Shown piece after piece: positions 30,017 to 40,542 of a DNA stretch of 64,000 bases. This stretch comes from Rebecca billardiae RCC1528. Lineage: Eukaryota > Haptophyta. A model generated the notes under the pieces. That model was not told where the DNA came from, searched no databases, and saw only the letters and a list, made by a program, of their open reading frames with translations. Within the stretch, counting starts at the first letter, position 1. Each line of letters starts with the position of its first letter. The stretch spans positions 868,001 through 932,000 of the forward strand of contig OZ251235.1 in assembly GCA_965240325.2 (NCBI GenBank), written 5' to 3'. Both the position numbers and the translations under genes were made by a program.

Positions 30017-30585
30017 GCGTTGCGCCAGCTGGACAAACGCGAAGGACCCAAGACCCAGGATCCTTGGACTTGTGGAGGGCCCTGGCGAGACCTGCACTCG
30101 GATCGGGGCCCTCTCTCGCTGTGCCGCTTTCGGCGCACGCCCGGCCGCGCGGCGGGCGACGTGTGCGCACGCCGTGCAGCTCGCGGCGCGTGCGCATTGG
30201 CTAGCTGGCACACGTCTCCCGACGCACAAGGCAAATGACCGCAGCTGGGATGCTCTTTCGCGCCGCGAGAACGCGTGCGAGGCCGGTCGCCGCGGCCGAG
30301 CGGCGTGGCCGTGCCGCCTGCACGCTGGGCGCCCATGGACGTGGCTTCGCCGCGCGCGCTGAGGCCGGCGAGCGTCGCGACCGACTTCCACGACGCGTGC
30401 GACGCGCCATCTGCCCGCTTCCTTGCCTGTGACGCACGTCTTCTGCGGGCAATGGCGACTCGCGCGCCCATGCGGCGGCGAGGCCGCCTTCCGCCGCGCT
30501 TTGCCGTTGGACAGCGCGGAACATTTCTTTTTGAAAAGCGCCGATCTGAAAAGACCGGAAGGCGTTTGTCCAGCTGGCGCAACGC
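30017..30585. repeat. 24-bp perfect inverted repeats bounding a 569-bp segment
   Basis: GCGTTGCGCCAGCTGGACAA followed by ACGC lies at 30017-30040, and its exact reverse complement at 30562-30585. Each arm also contains the palindrome CCAGCTGG. The spacing resembles a small TIR element, but no target duplication was found. It lies just upstream of the F-box/RCC1 gene and could contain its promoter. Confidence 0.7.
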
Positions 30586-31086
30586 CCCTGGGCCTGTACT
30601 AAGAATAAGAGACCCACACAGCTCAGGCAGGCGAGCGGTTGACGCCCGCCAAGCCCCGCCAACCTCCAACCGTCACCGCCCATGAAGCCGTCGTCGCCGA
30701 TGGTAGCGCCGCCGGAAAAATTCGTTCAGCCGTCCGCCTGCGAGGCCTGGACGAGGGCTGCGGCCGCCTCGCGGCGCGCCAGCGCCCGTCGTCCTCGCCC
30801 ACGGCAACTCGGCAAGCCATCAACGTGCCACTCTGCATCGTCAGTGAATCAATCGGACCTGGGACTGTCTGTTTTGTGGCGCGCGGTGCCTTTGTACACC
30901 GGTACACCGGCCAGTGTTGGATGGCGCGTCAAATTTATGCGTCAATGAGTCAATCACGCCAGTGTCAGGGAACCGTGACTGAGTTCTGACGAATACGATG
31001 GCAGAGACATGAGTTGTACAGTACAACAGCGTGCAGTTGCACGTTAGATATATGCTGCGCTGATATGCGCCGCCATCAAGCTGATA
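30586..31086. other. Intergenic stretch without recognised content
   Basis: No frame above about 115 residues, no RNA gene and no conserved motif were identified. GC falls toward the copy C boundary at 31087. Confidence 0.5.
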
Positions 31087-33001
31087 TGACCGCGTTCCGC
31101 GGTCCTTCCGTAGAACCAACGTAGTTAGGGGCCCGCGGTGCACCCTCCGTCGGCTGCTGTCTCAGTCTGGTCAACATGGCGGGCCGATGAGGACTGTCGC
31201 CGCGGGCCCGCGCGAAGAAGTACGGACGGCGGCCGGGGCAGCGGCGCGCGCGCGCAGGGCGAGCCTGCCTTGAGGTGCTCGCGCTGCGCCACGCGCTCGA
31301 CGACGGGCCGCTGGTCGCTCAGCCGGCGCGCCTCGTGCCGGCAGAGCGAGAGCGCGCACCACTCTGCTGGCCCCACCCCCAGCGGCCCCAGCCTGCGCTC
31401 ACGGCGCTGCGCAGCCGCGCACCGAGAGGCGAGACCGAGCGGAGCTCGGGGTGGAACGAGGCGAGCGGCGGGTCGCGCCTGCCGCCGCGCGTGCGCGCCT
31501 GCTCCACCGCGCCACCGTGCTCGCCCGCCGCCTCCTCCGCCGCGTCGGCCTCGAAGCCACGGCGGCGGCCAGCCAGCCTCCGACCGAGGCGGAGCCCGTG
31601 CGTGCTCACTCACCCGGCGCGGTGGCGCCCTCGAGTCGACGGCCGTCTACTCCACAGCTGGCTGCTCGAGCTGCTGCACGGGGCGTCGCGACGAGGGCGC
31701 CGCGCGCGCCCAGCGCGTCCGTCGCCGCGTCGCGCAGCGCGTCGAGCTCGGCGCCGCGCTTCGCCAGCTCGGCGCCCAGCGCCTCCGTGCGCACTCGTGC
31801 TCATTCGATTGTCGTCATCGCGCTCGTCGGCTCCGTGGCGAGCCCGCGGGGCGGACGAGCGGACTACTGCGCGCCGCAGCAGGAGCAGCGCGCGGCGCGC
31901 AGCGCTCCGCGCGCAGCAGGGCCGTCTCCTCATCCACCGAGTGCACGGTCTGCGCGGCGGCGACGGCGGCGCGCGCCGCCGCGGGGGGACGCACGCGCTG
32001 CAGGCCGAGATGAGTCCGGCCGCCGAGCCGCGGTGGCGGCGTCGGCGTGCGCGCCGGGCGAGGTGGGCGAGCTCACGCGGCCCGGGCTCAGCACGCCCGT
32101 GCACAGCGCCGGCCGCGGTGGCGAGCGCGCACCGCTCGGCCGCGGTGGCAACCGGCTGAGCGGTTGATGTTTGAAGCCGCGACGGGTCAGCGACGTCTCC
32201 GATGACTCGGCCATGATTGTGGTCCTCCTTCGCCCACGGGTGCTTTGTCGACCATCCGCTGGAGGCGCGCCAACGTCGGTACGGACAGCGCCTGCTTGAG
32301 CGTCGTGATGTGCATCAGCTCGAGCCGGCCGAAGATGGGCCCGCCGACGGCGATGATCATGATGTGCGCGCTTGCCGCTTGGGCACCCGTCCTCGTCGCG
32401 AGACGCTGGCGGGCGGGTAACCCGTTTTTCTTATTTCATTATGGCAAAGGAGGTTCATCCATCGAGGCAGGCGGGTAACTTGGTTTAACCAGCGCTATTC
32501 AAAACAATCCCTTCATTATGACACTCAGGAGGTTCATCCATCGAGGCAGACGGGTGACTTGGTTGGACAAGCGCTATTGAAAAGAATCTCTTTTAATATG
32601 ACGAGGCGGTTCATCCATCGAGGCAGGCGGGTAACGTATTTGAACAAGCACTATTCAAAAGAATCTGGCCTCATAGCTGTTTTCGACCCAAAACAATCAA
32701 ACGTCGCTCGGCAAACTCGTACTTCAGCATACAAGAGGGGTAGGAATACTCACTTGTTTCACCCCCGGGGTATCTGATCCCACGTCCGTCCATAGTAGAT
32801 ACAAGAATTGCAGCGGGCGCGGCCTTTTAAGCTGTGATGGACAGCATACCCCCCCTCAAAAAGTCGAAAACTCACCCTCCAACAGCCCTCAAAATCGTCC
32901 CCCATCCCCTTTTCTTTGATCAAAAGATCTTTTTTGACAACGTAGTGAGGGCCCCCGGCGGGGCTCCACGCTACGCGCTCCGCCCTGCACCGCGGGCCAT
33001 G
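31087..33001 (-). mobile_element. GCGGTC-family element, copy C
   Basis: Read on the minus strand it runs from 33001 (ATGGCCCGCGGTGCAGGG, then the GATCAAAGAAAAGGGGATGG arm) to 31087 (ACGGAAGGACCGCGG and the GCGGTC palindrome). The interior 31160-31850 matches the interior of copy A (decayed coiled-coil piece: EALGAELAKRGAELDALRDA, QTVHSVDEETALLRAE). A second block, 32450-32680, contains three or four repeats of GGTTCATCCATCGAGGCAG at 50-80 bp spacing. Confidence 0.6.
32445..32680. repeat. Direct repeats GGAGGTTCATCCATCGAGGC
   Basis: GGTTCATCCATCGAGGCAG followed by CGGGTAAC or CGGGTGAC occurs near 32452, 32531 and 32607, with the trailing phrase AGCGCTATTCAAAA/GAAAAGAATC repeated too. It is inside copy C and absent from copy A as far as I can see. 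Confidence 0.8.
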
Positions 33002-33242
33002 ACGCTGATAATGCGGCCCTTGGATAATGCATGATGCTGACGACATGCATGTCACTAGTACCTGACGATGACGATGGGCGCGTGCGGCAGTGCGTGCGTA
33101 CCACCGTCGCGCCATCGTCAGCCACTGCACCGTGCACGCGCGCGCGCGCACCGCCGCCGACCGCGGGTGGCGCGCCGACGCGGCCGCACAATGTCGCCAC
33201 GTCGTCACCCGCGGTGCTGGCGGTCTGAGCGCTCGATGCCGA

Positions 33243-35174
33243 TCACGGCCGCAGCCTGAGCTCGCAGGCGACGCTGACGTGGTCCGATGGCCACGGCGGC
33301 GCGGGCAGCGCGACGCTCCCATCCGCCTCGATGTCCGCGCGCGTGGGCGTCGGCGCTGCGTCGGAGGGCTCGGGCGGCGCGAAGTCGTCCGCCGAGGCCC
33401 AGACGTAGTCGAGGCACTCGACGAAGCCGGGCACAAAGTTGGTGAAGGCGGGCATGCCCGTGGCGGCGAAGTGGCGGCCGATGCCCGCGGGCGCGCGCAC
33501 GGCGGGCGGCGGCGTGAGCTCGGTGCCGCCGCCGCCGGCGCGCGGCGGCGCGGAAGGCGGCTCGAGGGCGCCGCGGTCGCCCCAGGCGAAGGTGTGCAGG
33601 TCTGCCCACGCCTCGTGCTCGGCAGGGACGTGCCCGTCCGCGAGCAGCTGCACCGCGCCCGAGCGCGGGCACGAGTTGAGGTCCCCGCACAGCAGGTGCG
33701 CGGGCGCGCGGCCGTGCGCCGCCGCCAGCTCGCGCTTGAGCCGAGCGATCGCGCTGAGCAGCGCGTGCACCTGCAGCAGGCGGACGTGGTCCGCCTGCGG
33801 GTGGAAGAAGAGGTGCGTGTTCCCAACCACCAGCCGACGCTGCCCGTCGCCGCCCGCGCGCACGCGCAGCACCACCGCCTGCGCCACCGTCCCCACGCGC
33901 CGCATCAGCACTTCCTCCAGCTCCGCGTGCTCAGCGATCAGCGCGCGCACCGCGCGCGCGCTCGCGTCGGCGGCGGCCAGCTCGGCCGCGTCGGCGCCGT
34001 GCGCGCCGGCGGGCGTGGGCGTGAGCAGGTCGTCGCGCACGAGCTCGGCCACCGGCCACGCGTGCACCGCCTCCGCCTCGAAGCGCTCCCGCCGCCAGAA
34101 GAGCGCGCAGCCCTCCTTGGCGCCGTTCGACTTGGGCACGAACGAGCCCTCATACCCGCAGGCGGCCATCGTGGGCTCGAGGGTGTGCTCGTACAGGGCG
34201 CAGTCCACCTCCTGCAGGCACGCGAGGTCGGCGTCGTGCGCGCGCAGCTCGTGCGCGGCGAGCGTCAGCCGCCGCGCCGCGCCCAGCGTCTCCGCGGACA
34301 CGTGCGCAAAGAGCCGCTCCGCGCTGGACGGCTGCGAGGCGTACCAGTCGGCGAGGAGATTGTACGAGATCGCGCGGATGGGGATGTGCGCGCCGCGCTC
34401 GAAGGCGGCGCCGGCGGGCGCGCGCGCGCGGGAGAGCCACGCGCCGCGCAGGGCGAGCGCGCCGAGCCGCGGCAGCGGCTGCACCGGCCGCGCAAATGTC
34501 TCACGCGCAGCGTCGCTGCGCTCCGGGCCTCGCACCGCCGTCGCCTCGACCCGCAGCTGCCAGCCCACGTCCTCCGCGCGCGGCGTGTACGCGCGCGCGC
34601 GCGAGACGAGCTCGCCGCCCTCGGCGTGCTCGTCGCGCACGCGCCACCAGCTCCACTCCACCTCCTCCGCAAACTCGCTCGTCGCCGGCGGCGCGAGCAC
34701 GCTGCCGACAAAGCAAGGAGCGCGCCCGTCGTACGGCAGGGCGACGCTCACGCTCGGCGGGTTGACGACGACGCGGTACGCGAGCCCGCCGACGAGGAGG
34801 CGCTGCCCGGTGCGCCACACGTCCGGGTGCAGCATGTCGTCGCGCAGCTCGAGCGCCGAGCCGTCCGAGTCGACGAGCGTGCACTGAGCGTCAGCCTGCG
34901 CCGCATCCGCCTTGCGCCCGCCCGCGCGCTTGCCCTTCCCGCCGCCCAGCTTCTTCGCGACGGTGAGGCCGAGGCGTCTCAGGGCCGTCGAGACGGGCTC
35001 GTCCATCGGGCGCATGAGATTCACCGCCGTCTCGTCCTCGAGACGCAGCGCGACGCTCACCGTCTCGCTCGCCGTCCCGCCGCCGATGCGCACCGACGCG
35101 CGCGGCGACGCGGCGCCCGCGGTAGCAGCCGTGGCCGCGCGGGCTGGCGCGACGGCCATCGCCTCCGACGACAT
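33243..35174 (-). CDS. Endonuclease/exonuclease/phosphatase-family nuclease, PDE12 (2'-phosphodiesterase)-like
   Basis: A single exon of 643 aa; start at 35174 (MSSEAMAVAPARA). The frame is open further upstream, but that part is antisense to the AP2 gene. Seen: a Lys/Gly-rich N-terminal third with a beta-rich SVALPYDGRAPCFVGSVL region, like the N-terminal domain of PDE12; then the EEP fold from about residue 300: IRAISYNLLADWYA, DLACLQEVDCALYE (catalytic Glu), VVGNTHLFFHPQADHVRLLQ (His), LLCGDLNSCP (Asp-Asn) and PSDHVSVACEL (Asp-His). Family knowledge: PDE12 and CCR4-type enzymes are Mg-dependent exonucleases that remove poly(A) or 2',5'-linked oligoadenylate; PDE12 is mitochondrial. The residues upstream of M1 are presequence-like but lack a Met, so location is unresolved. 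Divergent from the AP2 gene. Confidence 0.85.
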   Translation of the reverse strand: MSSEAMAVAPARAATAATAGAASPRASVRIGGGTASETVSVALRLEDETAVNLMRPMDEPVSTALRRLGLTVAKKLGGGKGKRAGGRKADAAQADAQCTLVDSDGSALELRDDMLHPDVWRTGQRLLVGGLAYRVVVNPPSVSVALPYDGRAPCFVGSVLAPPATSEFAEEVEWSWWRVRDEHAEGGELVSRARAYTPRAEDVGWQLRVEATAVRGPERSDAARETFARPVQPLPRLGALALRGAWLSRARAPAGAAFERGAHIPIRAISYNLLADWYASQPSSAERLFAHVSAETLGAARRLTLAAHELRAHDADLACLQEVDCALYEHTLEPTMAACGYEGSFVPKSNGAKEGCALFWRRERFEAEAVHAWPVAELVRDDLLTPTPAGAHGADAAELAAADASARAVRALIAEHAELEEVLMRRVGTVAQAVVLRVRAGGDGQRRLVVGNTHLFFHPQADHVRLLQVHALLSAIARLKRELAAAHGRAPAHLLCGDLNSCPRSGAVQLLADGHVPAEHEAWADLHTFAWGDRGALEPPSAPPRAGGGGTELTPPPAVRAPAGIGRHFAATGMPAFTNFVPGFVECLDYVWASADDFAPPEPSDAAPTPTRADIEADGSVALPAPPWPSDHVSVACELRLRP

Positions 35175-35435
35175 GCTCGGGGTCGCTCGGAACGAGCCAC
35201 GCGCGATCGTGCCGCGCAGCGCGGCGGACGCCGCCGCCACCAGTAGCGGCCACGTGGTTGACGGCGTCCCTCGTGCGAATCGCGACGACGGACTCACGAC
35301 GCACTCCGTCCTGTGAATGTGATTCCGCCGGTTCGAAAACGCGCTCCGTTGACAATGACGGAATGACCAACGGCAGGGCTTTCCTCGTCGCGCGGTGGCC
35401 GCCGGAGCCAGCCGCTCCCCGAGTTCAAGCGCGCG
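35175..35435. promoter_or_regulatory. Divergent intergenic region (PDE12-like / AP2)
   Basis: 261 bp between two divergent start codons, probably a bidirectional promoter. The central part (35325-35375) is AT-richer than its surroundings. No specific element was assigned. Confidence 0.35.
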
Positions 35436-36992
35436 ATGCTCGTCGACGAGCCTGGGGCAGGGCACGCGCCGGCGCGTGCTGAGATAGACGCGGCGGCGGA
35501 TGCGGCTTGCTACAGCCCCGACGCGGATCGCGTCCAGCAGCCGTCGCCATCCCTGCCGCCCGCCAAGCCCGCCATCGCCACCGCCGCGCCGCCTGAGCAG
35601 GGTGGCGACGCAGCGCCCGGAGGCCTGGGTGCCCATGTGGCCAAGGAGGGCCTCGTGCGCACGAGGCTGCGGATCCATGTGCCGCCCCGCCTCGCCTGGG
35701 CGTTTCAATCCGCCACCCACCCCGCCGCCTGTGCCGTGGACGCACACGCTGCCGCGCCGCCTGCGTCGGCGCCTGCCCAGTATGTGGGCATCTATAAGCA
35801 GACCACGCGCAGGGGTCTGGCGTGGAGGGCGCAGCTGGAGCACAAAGGGAAGTACTTCTCGGCGTATGGGATCGCGACGCGGGACGAGGCGGCGCACGCC
35901 TACGACGGGCTCGTGCGCCAGCAAGGCCTCGTCAGCGAGCGGCGGCTCAACTTTGCGCGGCCGGACGAGTGCGCAGCGCAGGAGGTTGCCGCGCTCAAGT
36001 GGCGAGGGCGCGCGGCTGCGCACGACGAGTGCGCGCTCGGCGGCGCTGCGGACGCGCAGCCCAGCGCAGACGGCGGCGGTGGGGGCGGTGGGACGCCCCT
36101 CGACGTGGGCGCGCCTCCGGACGAGGGCATGCCCCCACACGCGCGCTCGGCCGCGCGGCCGGCCAGCCGCGCCGGCCGCTTCCTAGGCGTGTCTGCCATG
36201 ACGAGTCGCGGCCGTGTCCGCTGGCGGGCGCGGATGACGATCCCTGGGCGGGGGGACGTCGGCTCGAGGTGCGTGGACGACGAGGAGGAGGCGGCGCTCG
36301 CCTACGACGAGCTCGTGCGCAGGCACGGCCTGGTCAGCTGCCGCTTGCTCAACTTTGCGCGGCCTGACGAGCGCGCGGCGCAGGCGGCGGCTGCGTACGT
36401 CAGCCGCCACATTCGGAGGCGGGCGAAGCGGGCCCGCGCGGACGGGGAGCGTGACGAGAGGCAGGCACACGCGGCTCGTGGCACGCCCGGTGGCAGCGCG
36501 AGGCGGGCAAAGCCCGGCCCGTGCGCGGCTTCGCCCGCAGGCACGACCGAGCACGGCAGCGAGGGCAGTGAGCGCGTGACGCCGGCGCAGCTGCCGGCCG
36601 GCCGGCCGGACGAGCCTGCCACGGCGGAGCCGGCCGGCCGGCCCAGCAAGCAGGCCGCGCGCTGGGCCGAGCAGAGCGGCCACTCGTCGCTTGCAGCGCA
36701 GCTCGCCGCGGTCCGGCACGAGCGGGATGCGGCCCTCTATCGGCTGGCGGTGGAGTGCGCGGCACACGAGCGCACGCAAGCTGAGCTCGCGCGCACACGC
36801 GAGCAGCTGTGGCTTTCCGCAGGGTCGCAGGCGGCCAACCCATCACACGCGCCACCACACGCGCGCGTGCTGGGCAAAGTGGCGGCACACGATTCGAGCG
36901 ACGTACCAGGTTCGCTGGGCTGTGCGACGCAGCCGGGTCCCGCTCCGGCGAGTGCGCCATCAAACAGCTGGAGCCGTGACGCGATGCCATGA
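35436..36992 (+). CDS. Double AP2/ERF-domain DNA-binding protein
   Basis: A single exon of 518 aa. Seen: a Pro/Ala-rich N-terminus; first AP2-like domain (about residues 114-174) YVGIYKQTTRRGLAWRAQLE with YGIATRDEAAHAYDGLV; second (about 247-311) FLGVSAMTSRGRVRWRARMT with EEEAALAYDELVRRHG. Each ends in LNFARPDE, the algal form of the plant LNFP ending. A basic RRRAKRARADGER patch (about 323-335) is a likely nuclear localisation signal, and a helical segment (about 415-470) may dimerise. AP2 domains bind DNA through a three-stranded sheet; target genes are unknown. The open frame is uninterrupted, and no GT..AG intron improves it. Confidence 0.85.
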   Translation: MLVDEPGAGHAPARAEIDAAADAACYSPDADRVQQPSPSLPPAKPAIATAAPPEQGGDAAPGGLGAHVAKEGLVRTRLRIHVPPRLAWAFQSATHPAACAVDAHAAAPPASAPAQYVGIYKQTTRRGLAWRAQLEHKGKYFSAYGIATRDEAAHAYDGLVRQQGLVSERRLNFARPDECAAQEVAALKWRGRAAAHDECALGGAADAQPSADGGGGGGGTPLDVGAPPDEGMPPHARSAARPASRAGRFLGVSAMTSRGRVRWRARMTIPGRGDVGSRCVDDEEEAALAYDELVRRHGLVSCRLLNFARPDERAAQAAAAYVSRHIRRRAKRARADGERDERQAHAARGTPGGSARRAKPGPCAASPAGTTEHGSEGSERVTPAQLPAGRPDEPATAEPAGRPSKQAARWAEQSGHSSLAAQLAAVRHERDAALYRLAVECAAHERTQAELARTREQLWLSAGSQAANPSHAPPHARVLGKVAAHDSSDVPGSLGCATQPGPAPASAPSNSWSRDAMP

Positions 36993-37207
36993 TGTCACTC
37001 ACTTCATTGACATTATTGGATCAATGGAATGTGGCAGGGGGAGGTCTCCTTTGGATTCGACCATCGGTCCCGGAGGACACACCCGGACACCGCGGAGCGG
37101 CCGGACGGAAACATCCCGCTCGAAAACGGGGACGGCCAAGCGACGGCGCAGGGCGGCACGTAGAAAAAGCCCCCGGCCTTCATCTCGCCAGCCGGTCGTA
37201 ACCGAGC

Positions 37208-39971
37208 ATGCCGGCGATGCGCGCGATGGCCTGCCTCGTCGGCCTGCTGTGCTGCCTCCCAACGCTGGGCTACGTCCGCAGCGCGCGGCCGCACGCCGCC
37301 CCGCCGCCCCGCCGCCTCGGCGCGCGCGCGCTGATGGTGGCGACGCCGCCGGATTCCAGCGCGCGCCCGGCAGAGCTCGCCGGTGGTGGCGGCGGCGGTG
37401 GCGCTGGCGGCGGCGGCGGCGGCGGCGGCGGTGTGGCGTCGCGCTCGGGCGGCTCGCCGCCACGCAGCAGCTCGCGCGCCAAATCGCGCCGCGCGGGCAG
37501 CGGCGGCCGCCGGCCGCGCGTCGCGAACGGCGCGCGCGGGCGCGAGCAGGCGAGCGTGCGCGTGCACGTGCGCAAGATCTACGACAAGGCGCGGTTCCTG
37601 ATGAAGCGGAACAACCTGCACGACTCTCGCGAGCTGCTGCGCACGTGCATCGAGCTCGACGACGCGGACGCGCACTCGTGGCTCGCGCTCGCCAAGATCG
37701 AGGCCGCGACCGGCTCGTTGCGCGAGGCGCGCGCGCTGATCGCTCGCGGGCTGGACAAGTGCCCGGGCAACGTGCACCTGATGCACGCGGGCGCGGGGTT
37801 CGAGCACCGGATGGGCGCGCTCGACGAGGCGCGCGCGCTCTTCCGCCAGGCCCTCGACATCTCCCCGGGCAACGCATACGTCGTGCACTCGTGGGGTCTG
37901 CTCGAGCAGCAGGCGGGGGACGTGGAGGCCGCGCGCGCGCTCTACTCGGCGTCGGTGGAGGAGCGGCCGCACGCGCCGGTGTGCTCGGCGTGGGCGGCGC
38001 TCGAGGCGATGCAGGGCAACCCGGAGCGCGCGCGCGAGCTGTACGCCCGCGCCGTCGAGCTCTCCGCCGGCACGGGCGCCGCGCCCGACGTGCTTCGGCG
38101 CGTGGACGAGCTGCTGTCGTGGGCAGAGTTTGAGCACACGCAGGGCAACGACGGCCGCGTGCACGAGCTGATCGCCGAGGCGCTCGGCACGGGGATGGGG
38201 CAGGCGAAGTGCCACGCGCGGCTGGCGCAGATGGAGGAGCGCTCCGGCCGGTACGACTCGGCGCGCTCGCGCTTCACCGCCGCGGTCGCGTGCGCGGACG
38301 TGGACGCGACCATCTTCAACCTCTTTGCGTCGTTTGAACGCCGCCAGTCGAGGCTGCCGGAGGCGCTCCGGATCCTGCGCGACGGCTCGGCGCGCTTCCC
38401 GCGCGATCCGGTGCTGCTGCAGTCGGCGGGGACGCTGCAGGAGCGCTGCGGCAACGTGCAGGCCGCGCGCGACCTCTACGCCCGCTCGATCCGCGTGAAG
38501 CCGCGCGCGCCCGCGTACGTTGCGTGGGCGCTGCTCGAGGCGCGCGCGGGCGAGTACGGCGCCGCGCGCCGGCTGTTCGGGCTGGGCAACTCGATCGAGC
38601 CGACGCACGGCCCGCTGCACAACGCGTACGCGGCGATGGAGTCGCGGCTGGGCAACCACGACGTCGCGCGCGAGATCTTCGCCAACGCCTCGAAGAAGCA
38701 CCCCACGCCCGACCTCTGGCACGGCTGGGGCTCGCTCGAGCTGCGGCTCGGCAAGCGCGAGCGCGCGCGCTGGCTGTGGCGGCACGGCGCGAGCGCGGCC
38801 GCGTACGACACGTCCTTCCTGTGGCACTCGCTCGGCTCGCTCGAGCTCTCGTCGGGCGACGTCCAGGCCGCGGCCGACGCCTTCCGCGAGGGGCTCAAGC
38901 GCATGCCGCGCTCCTCCGCGCTGCTGCTCGGAATGGCGCGCGTGCTGCTCGCGCGCGGCGACGTGTCGCAGGCGCGCGCGCACTTCAAGCGCTCCGTGCA
39001 GGCGGACGCGGCGCACGCGCACGCGTGGCAGGCGTGGGGCGTGATGGAGAAGCAGCAGGGGCACGTGGAGGTGGCGCGCTCGCTCTTCACGAAGGGGCTC
39101 GCGCGCTCGCCCACCCACGGCGCGCTGTGGCAGGCCGCGGGCAAGCTTGAGCATGACCAGCGCAACCTGACGGGCGCGCGCGCGCTGTACCGGCGCGGGC
39201 TCAGCCTGCAGCCGGCGCACGTGCCGCTGGTGGTCTCGTGGGCGAAGCTGGAGCTGGCCGAGGGGCGCACCGCCGCGGCGGAGGAGCTCGTGACGAACGC
39301 GATGGGCGGCCGCTCGCGCGAGCCCGAGCTGTACGACCTGCTCACGCGGATCTCTCTGCGCAAGGGCGACCGCACCGCCGCGCGGCTGCACTTTGAGGTG
39401 GGCGTGCGCCCGGCGCGCGCCGTGCAGCGCGGCGCGCGCGCAGGCCCACGCGCGACGCGAGCGCCGCGCGCGCCAGGGCCGGCCTTCGCTCACGCCAAAC
39501 CCCCCCGCGCGGCTGCGGGCGCGGCGCGCGCGCAGGAGGGCGTCCGGCGCGCGCCCTCGTTTGCGCCGCTGTACCGCACGTGGGCGCGTGCCGAGGAGCA
39601 GGTGCGCGCGCCCGCTCTGCGCGCCGCGCGCGCGTCGCGCTGGGCTGAACGCTGGCCACGCACGGGCCCCGCGTGCGTCGCGCGCGCGGCGGCAGGCTGG
39701 CAACTACGCCACCGCGCGCCAGCTCTTTGAGGACGGGCTGCGCGCCGACCCGATGCACGCGTCGTTGTACCACGCGTGGGCGCGCATGGAAGCGCGGCTG
39801 GGCAACCTCGAGGGCCTGGCCAAGCTGGACGAGCATGCGCGCAAGCACTTCCAATCGCGCGCGCCCGGCTCGGCCGTCTCGCCCTCGGAGATTGACGCGG
39901 CGATGAATGACGCGCTCCCGCCGCAGTTCCGCGTGGACGCGGGCGCCGGAGCCGCCGGCGACGAGCACTGA
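37208..39971 (+). CDS. HAT/TPR-repeat protein, HCF107/Mbb1-like, plastid-targeted, 3 exons
   Basis: Proposed exons are 37208-39397, 39536-39601 and 39696-39971 (843 aa). Splicing joins LHFE to EGVRRAPSFAPLYRTWARAE and then AGNYATARQLFEDGLRADP, restoring the repeat period. The 138-nt intron stays in frame; the 94-nt one does not. Seen: a signal-peptide-like leader MACLVGLLCCLPTLGYVRSA, a basic Pro/Arg/Gly stretch, then at least sixteen 34-residue HAT/TPR units from about residue 120, each of type W..LE...G....AR.LF..AL...P. Family knowledge: HCF107 (plants) and Mbb1 (Chlamydomonas) bind and protect the 5' end of plastid psbB/psbH mRNA. The bipartite leader and the repeat class suggest the same role here. 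The last residues (SPSEIDAAMNDALPPQFRVD) follow the last repeat. Confidence 0.85.
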
Positions 39972-40542
39972 GCCGCCTAGTGGCACCCGCCCGGCGGCTG
40001 CCAACCTCTCTGACGACAACCGAGTGCGAAGCATGAGGCGGTGCAACGTGCTGCGTGCACTCGTCGTCTGGCGAGTCGGTGGTCGGGCGCCGCCCTGGGC
40101 GCTGAGCAGCGCTCATCAAGACCGAGGCACCGAGCGAATCTTGACTTCAGGCTGAATAATAATAATCCAGCCTGAGATTATAAATCACATTTGTAATCAG
40201 CACCCTTCTTTTACTCACTTGCCGCGCGCGCACGCCTTATCTGTGACTGAGTATCTGGTCCTCGCGACGAGATTTTGAGCCCGCGGACGATCGACGCGCG
40301 TCGTCCTCGGAAAGCCGCGTGATGAGGAGGCCCGCTGTGCGCGCGCCCGTGCGTGCGTCCCACTCAAAAAGGGCCACCAGGTCTGCACGGCATGGCGTCG
40401 CTGTGAAGCGTCGGCGCCAAATAGCAAGCGCTCTCGCACGGCGGCAAACATTCGCGAGCGGGGGACGGCGCCGCCGCCGCTGTCCGGGGCGGGCGGCAGG
40501 GGGGGCGAGGGCCTGGACGCCCCGCCCCCCCTGAGCGTCGAT
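39972..40542. other. 5' flank of the Ca2+ channel gene, probably containing its first exon
   Basis: The channel frame is open from 40279 (after a TGA at 40276-40278) with no in-frame ATG before the first transmembrane domain, so the start codon must lie on an unrecognised upstream exon in or before this stretch. The acceptor candidate CCACCAG ends at 40380. An AT-rich segment at 40155-40200 could be promoter. Confidence 0.4.

Noticed and set aside
29960-30391. N-terminal extension of the F-box/RCC1 frame
   Set aside because: Low-complexity, overlaps one arm of the inverted repeat, and the F-box begins right after the ATG at 29959.
35175-36140. N-terminal extension of the PDE12-like frame
   Set aside because: This part is antisense to the AP2 coding region, lacks a plausible start and has shadow-type composition.
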